Both the position numbers and the translations under genes were made by a program. DNA of 64,000 nt from Gammaproteobacteria bacterium UBA7803 (GTDB lineage: Bacteria > Pseudomonadota > Gammaproteobacteria > Pseudomonadales > Azotimanducaceae): assembly GCA_002480525.1 (NCBI GenBank), contig DLCH01000075.1, forward strand, positions 74,685 through 138,684. Reading direction: 5' to 3'. The notes below the pieces were generated by a model that searched no databases, was not told the origin of the DNA, and saw only the letters and a list, made by a program, of their open reading frames with translations. How positions within the stretch are numbered: the stretch's first letter is position 1; the number at the start of each line of letters is the position of its first letter. This document shows positions 59,412-64,000 of this stretch, in pieces.

Positions 59412-60338
59412 TCAGCCGGCGAGCCGGTCGCGCAGCACGCGGCAGGCGTCCTCGAAGCGCTCACGGCTCGAGGGGAACATCGCCGCGGTAGCGAAGAAGT
59501 CGTGGACCAGGCCCGCGCAGCGCAGCGACTCGACCGGGCTGCCGGCGGCCTTCAAAGCCTCGGCGTAGGCCTCGCCCTCGTCGCGCAGCGGGTCGAACTC
59601 CGCCGTCACCACCAGCGCCGGCGGCAGCCCCGACAGATCCTTCGCCAGCAGCGGCGAGGCTTCGGGCTCCGCGCGGCGGGCCGGGTCGGGGCAGTAGTGG
59701 TCCCAGAACCACTTCATGGTGTCGAGCTCGAGCAGGTAGCCCTGGCCGTTCTCGGCGTAGGAGCCGCGCCCGAGGTCGTGGTCGGTGACCGGGTAGAGCA
59801 GCATCTGGAAGTGGATGTCCGGGCCGCCGCGATCGCGGGCCCACTGGCACACCACCGCCGCCAGGTTGCCGCCGGCGCTCTCGCCGCCCACGGCCAGGCG
59901 GCCGTTGCCGTCGAGCTCGTCCATGTGATCCGCGGCCCAGGCCGTCGCGGCGCAGGCGTCCTCGACGGCCGCGGGATAGGGGTGTTCCGGCGCCAGCCGG
60001 TAGTCCACGGACACCACCACGCAGCCGGCGGACCGGCACAGGTCCCGGCAGACGGCGTCGGCGGTGTCGAGATCGCCGATCACCCAGCCGCCGCCGTGGA
60101 AGTTGACCAGCACCGGAAACGGACCGTCTCCGGCGGGGGTGTAGATCCGCACCGGTATGTCGCCGCCGGGCCCCGGAACGGCACGGTCGGCGACCGCGCC
60201 CACCTCGATCTCCGGATTCGCCGGGCGCATCATCCGGTACATCTCCCGGCCCTCGGCGGGCGAGAGCTGTGAGATCGCCGGCCCCTCGGCGGCGGCCAGT
60301 TCGGCCAGCATGGCCTGGTATTCGGGTGCTAGCGGCAT
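59412..60338 (-). CDS. HSL-family alpha/beta hydrolase
   Basis: The 308-residue esterase/lipase has the HGGGW oxyanion motif (VNFHGGGWVIGDLDTADAVCRDL), the nucleophile in VGGESAGGNLAAVV, the acid in LVVTAEFDPLRDEGEAYA and the His in GLVHDFFATAAMF. It belongs to the hormone-sensitive-lipase-like group. The start was placed at 60338 (MPLAPEYQAML), because the upstream extension to 60464 lacks similarity. It is 30 bp upstream of the YciI gene. Confidence 0.92.
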   Translation of the reverse strand: MPLAPEYQAMLAELAAAEGPAISQLSPAEGREMYRMMRPANPEIEVGAVADRAVPGPGGDIPVRIYTPAGDGPFPVLVNFHGGGWVIGDLDTADAVCRDLCRSAGCVVVSVDYRLAPEHPYPAAVEDACAATAWAADHMDELDGNGRLAVGGESAGGNLAAVVCQWARDRGGPDIHFQMLLYPVTDHDLGRGSYAENGQGYLLELDTMKWFWDHYCPDPARRAEPEASPLLAKDLSGLPPALVVTAEFDPLRDEGEAYAEALKAAGSPVESLRCAGLVHDFFATAAMFPSSRERFEDACRVLRDRLAG

Positions 60339-60514
60339 GGTTCTCCCCTCGTGTTCGGCGGCCGGCCGGTCGTCCGGAGCCGCGGTGATTGCCCGTCGCG
60401 CCGGCCACGGCGCGGCGTGTAGCTGACAGCCTTCCAAGGTAAACTGTGCGCCCTTCGGAGTCACCCCGCCCGGCCCCGGCGCCCGGCGGACCTGGAATTT
60501 GCTGGAGTGAAGGC

Positions 60515-61105
60515 ATGATCAAGCAGAACGGCGCAGACGAGGCCGCCGAGGCGAAACAGTCCCAGTTCCTCGAGCGCACCCTGTTCGACCGGCGCACCCT
60601 GACCCTGTTCGGGGAGATCAACACCGAGGTCGCCCAGCGCACGGCGGAGAAGCTGCTGGCCCTGGCCTACACCTCCGACGCGCCGATCACGCTGTACATC
60701 GGCTCCCCCGGCGGCCACGTCGAGTCCGGCGACACCATCTTCGACATGATCCAGTTCATCAAGCCGGTGGTGCGCACCGTGGGCACCGGCTGGGTGGGCA
60801 GCATCGCCACCCACATCTACCTGGCGGCGGAGAAGGACAACCGCTACTGCCTGCCCAATACCCGTTTCCTCATTCACCAGCCCGCCGGCGGCTTCGGCGG
60901 CACGGCGTCGGACGTGGAGATTCACGCCCGGGAGATCGTCAAGACCCGGGCGCGGATCAACCGGGTCATCGCCGAGCGGACCGGCCAGCCGCTGGAACGC
61001 ATCGAGCGGGATACCGACCGGGATTTCTGGATGGGTCCGGAGGAGTCCATGGAATACGGCCTGGTCGGCCGGATCATCCGCAGCATGGACGAGCTGCCCG
61101 ACTGA
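60515..61105 (+). CDS. Orphan ClpP-like serine protease subunit
   Basis: The 196-residue protein aligns with ClpP over its whole length. The catalytic Ser is in GWVGSIATHIYLAAEKDNRYCLPN (ClpP has GQAASM), the His is in RFLIHQPAGGFGGTASDVEIHAREI, and the Asp is in LERIERDTDRDFWM. Triad residues are all present. No clpX, clpA or tig lies nearby, so it is not the main clpP locus and may be a second paralogue (ClpP2-like). The start at ATG 60515 follows GGAGTGAAGG. Its dodecameric or heteromeric assembly with another ClpP is possible but untested. Confidence 0.88.
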   Translation: MIKQNGADEAAEAKQSQFLERTLFDRRTLTLFGEINTEVAQRTAEKLLALAYTSDAPITLYIGSPGGHVESGDTIFDMIQFIKPVVRTVGTGWVGSIATHIYLAAEKDNRYCLPNTRFLIHQPAGGFGGTASDVEIHAREIVKTRARINRVIAERTGQPLERIERDTDRDFWMGPEESMEYGLVGRIIRSMDELPD

Positions 61106-61144
61106 CGCGCGCCCCGGCGGCCGCGCGAGCCACGGCTCGAGTTC

Positions 61145-61810
61145 ATGCCCGTCGAGCCGATCACCGTCGAAGGCCCGGCCGGGCCGCTCAGCGCCGACCT
61201 GACGCGTCCTGACCGCAGCCGCGCCGCGCTCCTGCTTGCCCACGGGGCCGGCGCCGGTTACCGCCATGCCACCATGGTGGCCCTCGGCGAGGCCCTGGCC
61301 CGCGTCGACGTCGCCACGCTGCGGTTCAACTTTCCGTTCACCGAGGCCGGCAGGCGCCGGGTCGACGCGCCGGCGACGGCGCAGGCTGCCGTCGTGGCCG
61401 CCGCCGGTGTGCTGGCGGCGCGTTGCCCCGACGTCCCGCTGTGCGTCGGCGGCCACAGCTTCGGGGGCCGCATGGCGTCCCATGCCCTGGCCGACGGCCT
61501 GGTCGACGCCCGGGCCCTGATCTGCACCAGCTTTCCCCTGCACCCGGCGCAACGTCCCGGGACGGAACGGGCCGCGCACCTGTCCCGGATCGAGGTGCCG
61601 ATGCTGTTCGTTTCCGGCACCCGGGACGCCCTCGCCGGGCGGGACCTGCTCGCCGGCGTGGTGGCGGACCTCGGCGGGCGCGCGACGCTGCACTGGCTGG
61701 AGGATGCGGACCACGGCTACCGGGCGCGCAAGCGGGTGCGGCAGGATCCGCGCCCGGTCTTCGACGAACTGGCCGAGGCGGTGGCGGGCTTCCTCGATCG
61801 CGTGCTCTGA
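61145..61810 (+). CDS. Alpha/beta hydrolase (TEX30/KANL3-like)
   Basis: The 221-residue alpha/beta hydrolase has the N-terminal ALLLAHGAGAGYRHATMVALGEALARVDVATLRFNFPF, the nucleophile elbow VGGHSFGGRMAS, the acid in MLFVSGTRDALAG and the His in LEDADHGYR. This is the compact form of the KANL3/TEX30 family of bacterial hydrolases. It follows the ClpP-like gene by 39 bp on the same strand. The substrate is unknown. Confidence 0.88.
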   Translation: MPVEPITVEGPAGPLSADLTRPDRSRAALLLAHGAGAGYRHATMVALGEALARVDVATLRFNFPFTEAGRRRVDAPATAQAAVVAAAGVLAARCPDVPLCVGGHSFGGRMASHALADGLVDARALICTSFPLHPAQRPGTERAAHLSRIEVPMLFVSGTRDALAGRDLLAGVVADLGGRATLHWLEDADHGYRARKRVRQDPRPVFDELAEAVAGFLDRVL

Positions 61811-61897
61811 CGACGCTGGCACGCCGATTGCTCTGTTCCCGGCGGCAGCCTCCCCGGCCCCCGGAAATCCCGGGATGCCGGGCGAGGCGGCCGGGGA

Positions 61898-61948
61898 GAT
61901 GCACCATCGCGGTGCATCGAGAGTTGACGCGGGGGTGCGCAGGCACCC
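61898..61948 (+). promoter_or_regulatory. Two stem-loops in the leader of the 121-aa gene
   Basis: GATGCACC-atcgc-GGTGCATC (61898-61918) and GGGTGC-gcag-GCACCC (61933-61948) are perfect hairpins in the 145-bp gap. The second ends 7 bp before ATG 61956. No T-tract follows the first. They could affect translation initiation or stabilise the transcript. Confidence 0.5.
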
Positions 61949-61955
61949 GAATGGC

Positions 61956-62321
61956 ATGAGGCTGACGATCATGAGCATGGCGCCCACGGTTCTGCGCTCC
62001 GGCCTGGCGAGCTATCTGTTCATCTACGTGGTCGAGGACGCAGTCGAGCAGGCAGCCGGGAATGCCGCCCCGGCGGCGAGACGGTTCTGCACGGTCGTCG
62101 CCTACGGCCGCACCCTCGAGGCCGCGGAGCGGATCGCCATCAACCGGGTGCATCAGCAGGGGCTGCACATCGTCCGCACCGACACGGCGACGGCGGCGCC
62201 CTGGCTCGACGCGGTCAGCGACGGGGACTACCTCCAGGAGCTCGGGCGGTTCGGCTGCGCGCTCAAGCTCGACGGCATCGCGGCCGGCGCTGCGGATCTG
62301 GCAGCGGCAACCGCCGCCTGA
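61956..62321 (+). CDS. Hypothetical protein, 121 aa
   Basis: The product is a soluble 121-residue protein (or shorter from 61971 or 61977). It has helix/strand alternation, as in LFIYVVEDAVEQAAG, RFCTVVAYGRTLEAAERIAINRVHQQGLHIVRTDTATAAP and ELGRFGCALKLDGIAAG. There is no signal peptide or clear motif. I do not recognise the family. It stands alone downstream of the hydrolase and convergent with the enoyl-CoA hydratase-like gene. Confidence 0.6.
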   Translation: MRLTIMSMAPTVLRSGLASYLFIYVVEDAVEQAAGNAAPAARRFCTVVAYGRTLEAAERIAINRVHQQGLHIVRTDTATAAPWLDAVSDGDYLQELGRFGCALKLDGIAAGAADLAAATAA

Positions 62322-62373
62322 GGCCACCGCGGCCCGCCGGGGCGTCGATCCGCGGCGCACTGCACCAGCCGGG

Positions 62374-63108
62374 TCAGCCGCCGAAGCGCTTCAACCGTTC
62401 TTCGAGATCGGGTCCCCGTCCCGGGCTGTTCTGGCGCTCGAACTCGAGCCCGTCCCGGAGCGTGTGGTCCAGCCCCCGGTTCACCAGCATCTTGTCCGCG
62501 CGCAGGGTGAACCAGGAGTTCTCCAGAAAGCCGCGGGCCATGGCCTCGGCCGCTTCCGCCAGCTCTGCGGACGGCACCGCCTTCACCGCCAGCCCCATGC
62601 TCACGGCCTCGGTCCCGGACACCACGCGGCCGCTGAACATCATCTCCTTGGCGGCGGTGAGCCCGATCCGGCGGGGCAGGCGCTGGCTCATGCCCCAGGT
62701 CGGTGACATGCCCCACTTGCCGTGGGTGTCCGCGAGCCGGGCGTCCTCGGCCACGATCATCAGGTCGCAGGCGAGCGCCAGCTCCAGCGATCCCGTGTAG
62801 CAGTGGCCCTGCACGGCGGCGATGACGGGCTGGGGCAGGTTCTCGATGGCGTCCAGGGTCTCGGCCTGGTAATGCCGGCTGGGCGCGGTCTCGCCGGCCT
62901 GAATGGCCTTGAGGTCGTTGCCCGCGGAGAATGACCGCCCCCGTCCGCACAGCAGCACGCAGCCCACGTCGTCGGTCTGCCCGGCGATGGCGTCGACGTG
63001 GCCGCGCAGCTCCACGAACAGCGCCGGGCTCAGCGCGTTCAGCGCCTCCGGCCGGTTGAGTGTCAGAATCGCCAGACCGTCCCGGTCTTCCCGTTCCACC
63101 AATGCCAT
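62374..63108 (-). CDS. Enoyl-CoA hydratase/isomerase family protein
   Basis: The 244-residue crotonase-like protein has GRGRSFSAGNDLKAIQAGE, IAAVQGHCYTGSLELALACDLMIVAEDARLADTHGKWGMSPTWGMSQRLPRRIG. The first catalytic Glu is kept (SLELAL). The second, normally in PExxLG, is His in DTHGKWG. It is probably an isomerase or other crotonase type rather than a full hydratase. It is divergent from the secreted protein gene at 63180. Confidence 0.9.
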   Translation of the reverse strand: MALVEREDRDGLAILTLNRPEALNALSPALFVELRGHVDAIAGQTDDVGCVLLCGRGRSFSAGNDLKAIQAGETAPSRHYQAETLDAIENLPQPVIAAVQGHCYTGSLELALACDLMIVAEDARLADTHGKWGMSPTWGMSQRLPRRIGLTAAKEMMFSGRVVSGTEAVSMGLAVKAVPSAELAEAAEAMARGFLENSWFTLRADKMLVNRGLDHTLRDGLEFERQNSPGRGPDLEERLKRFGG

Positions 63109-63179
63109 GTCCGCGTTCCTCCCCGTGTGATGGCCCGGCTGCCGTTCTGCTGGCCGGATCTGTCATGATAGCGGCTACC

Positions 63180-63848
63180 ATGCGCGCGAAGTCCACCCCG
63201 GGTTGGGCCGGCGCCGCCGGACGGGTGCCGGCCCCGTCACTGTCGACCGCCTGCCGGCGGCGGGCGGCGTGGTGGGCCCTGCTGACCGGCCTGCTGCTGC
63301 CCGGGTCCGCGCTGGCGGGTGGGGGCGTGATGCTCGAGAACGACACCTGCATCATCACCGTGGGCTTCTACCGCGCCCACTTCACCGCCTACCAGCCGCA
63401 AACCCGCGGGGACGAGGAATTCTGCGAGGACCTGCCGGACGTCGGCGAGGCGGTGTTCGTCCTCGACTACCTGCACGACAGCATGAAGCAGGTGCCCGTG
63501 GACTTCCGCATCATCCGCGACGCCACCGGGCTGGGGAACTTCACCCGCCTGGAGGACGTGCGGGCGCTGGGGGATCTCGCGCCGCTCACCGTGTTCTACC
63601 GGCCGCCGTCGGTGGAGCCGGACGCCAGCTACCGGGTGCGCCACGAGTTCGCGGCCCCGGGACACTTCGTCGGCATCGTCACCGCCGGCCATCCCACCAA
63701 GGACAAGACCTACACCGCGGTGTTTCCGTTCTCCGTGGGGCTGGACCGCTTTCCCTGGCTGTGGGTCGCCGCGGCCCTGGGTCTGGTGCTCGGCGTGGCC
63801 GCCCTCGCCTGGTTCTGGCTGGGCGCCGGCCGGGAGCGTCCGTCGTGA
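63180..63848 (+). CDS. Exported protein with C-terminal membrane helix
   Basis: The roughly 222-residue protein has a long signal peptide (RRAAWWALLTGLLLPGSALAGG). The periplasmic domain starts with GGVMLENDTCIITVGFYRAHFTAYQPQTRGDEEFCEDLPDVGEAVFVLDYLHDSMKQVPVDFRI. A C-terminal helix closes it (LWVAAALGLVLGVAALAWFWL). Two Cys in the N-terminal half may form a disulfide. The overall form recalls periplasmic proteins of metal or respiratory-chain handling, but I do not recognise a family firmly. ATG 63180 or 63165 could be the start. The next gene starts by GTG overlapping its stop. Confidence 0.65.
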   Translation: MRAKSTPGWAGAAGRVPAPSLSTACRRRAAWWALLTGLLLPGSALAGGGVMLENDTCIITVGFYRAHFTAYQPQTRGDEEFCEDLPDVGEAVFVLDYLHDSMKQVPVDFRIIRDATGLGNFTRLEDVRALGDLAPLTVFYRPPSVEPDASYRVRHEFAAPGHFVGIVTAGHPTKDKTYTAVFPFSVGLDRFPWLWVAAALGLVLGVAALAWFWLGAGRERPS

Positions 63849-64000
63849 GCGCCGGCCGGGGGGGCGCCGCGCGGCGCTGGGTGGCGGTGGCCGCCGTGCT
63901 GGGCGCGCTGCTGGCCTTTCCGCCGGCCTGGTATCCGGACGGGCTGCGGCTGACGCTCACCCGCTGGTTCGGCGCCGCCGGCTACCGGCCGCCGCCGCCT
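63845..64000 (+). CDS. Start of an exported or membrane protein (truncated by window)
   Basis: GTG 63845 overlaps the upstream stop (GTGA), and the frame stays open for 52 codons to the window edge. The visible part has a membrane helix or signal (RRWVAVAAVLGALLAFPPAWYP), then RLTLTRWFGAAGYRPPPP. It is probably co-transcribed with the preceding exported protein. The product cannot be identified. Confidence 0.55.
   Translation, partial: MSAGRGGAARRWVAVAAVLGALLAFPPAWYPDGLRLTLTRWFGAAGYRPPPP

Overview
The window is a chromosomal segment of a high-GC (about 70% by eye) Gammaproteobacterium. Support comes from the adjacent cmoA and cmoB wobble-uridine genes, ppk1 next to ppx, LemA followed by an M48 protease, a DUF2959 lipoprotein, a SirB2 protein, a PA0069-type radical SAM protein and the zinc protease/inactive-transglutaminase pair. 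Many acyl-CoA dehydrogenases, enoyl-CoA hydratase-like proteins, thiolase and MaoC proteins point to an aerobic heterotroph with broad lipid or hydrocarbon metabolism. The genus cannot be fixed from the sequence. No tRNA, rRNA or CRISPR array was seen.

Layout. 0-9 kb: the end of an inactive transglutaminase/retropepsin-like operon, a radical SAM protein, a large hybrid sensor kinase, an aldehyde dehydrogenase, a phytanoyl-CoA dioxygenase-like protein and an Smr endonuclease. 9-19 kb: a DJ-1 protein divergent from a GlxA-type regulator, an acyl-CoA dehydrogenase, cmoB/cmoA, then convergent ppk1 and ppx. 19-30 kb: M48 protease/LemA, acyl-CoA and flavin enzymes, SDR, LLM and hydratase proteins, a MATE exporter, an Fpg-like glycosylase and a CinA/nucleotidyltransferase fusion. 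30-45 kb: a hydrolase, PhoX phosphatase, an amino-acid:cation symporter, an ANKH-like transporter, and a beta-helix lipoprotein with a TonB-dependent receptor. 45-49 kb: thiolase and an EnvZ/OmpR-like pair. 49.5-52.8 kb: a lower-GC IS1595-family element with passenger genes. 53-64 kb: an MscS channel, envelope proteins, hydratases, an orphan ClpP-like protease and small hydrolases.

Two points stand out. First, the 3.3-kb IS1595-type element has near-perfect 26-bp terminal inverted repeats. It carries five non-transposase genes: an unrecognised 272-aa protein, a PIN-domain protein and a 49-aa charged protein in tight tandem, plus a zinc-ribbon protein and a GIY-YIG-like protein on the other strand. 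It sits exactly in the T-tract of an intrinsic terminator. Second, the phoX promoter and the promoter of the lipoprotein/TonB-receptor pair share the same architecture: three heptamers with 11-bp spacing, then TAGCGT exactly 10 nt later. This suggests that both are Pho-regulated and that the receptor takes part in phosphorus scavenging. Several intergenic REP-like repeats form three families whose inner stems covary while their flanks stay fixed.
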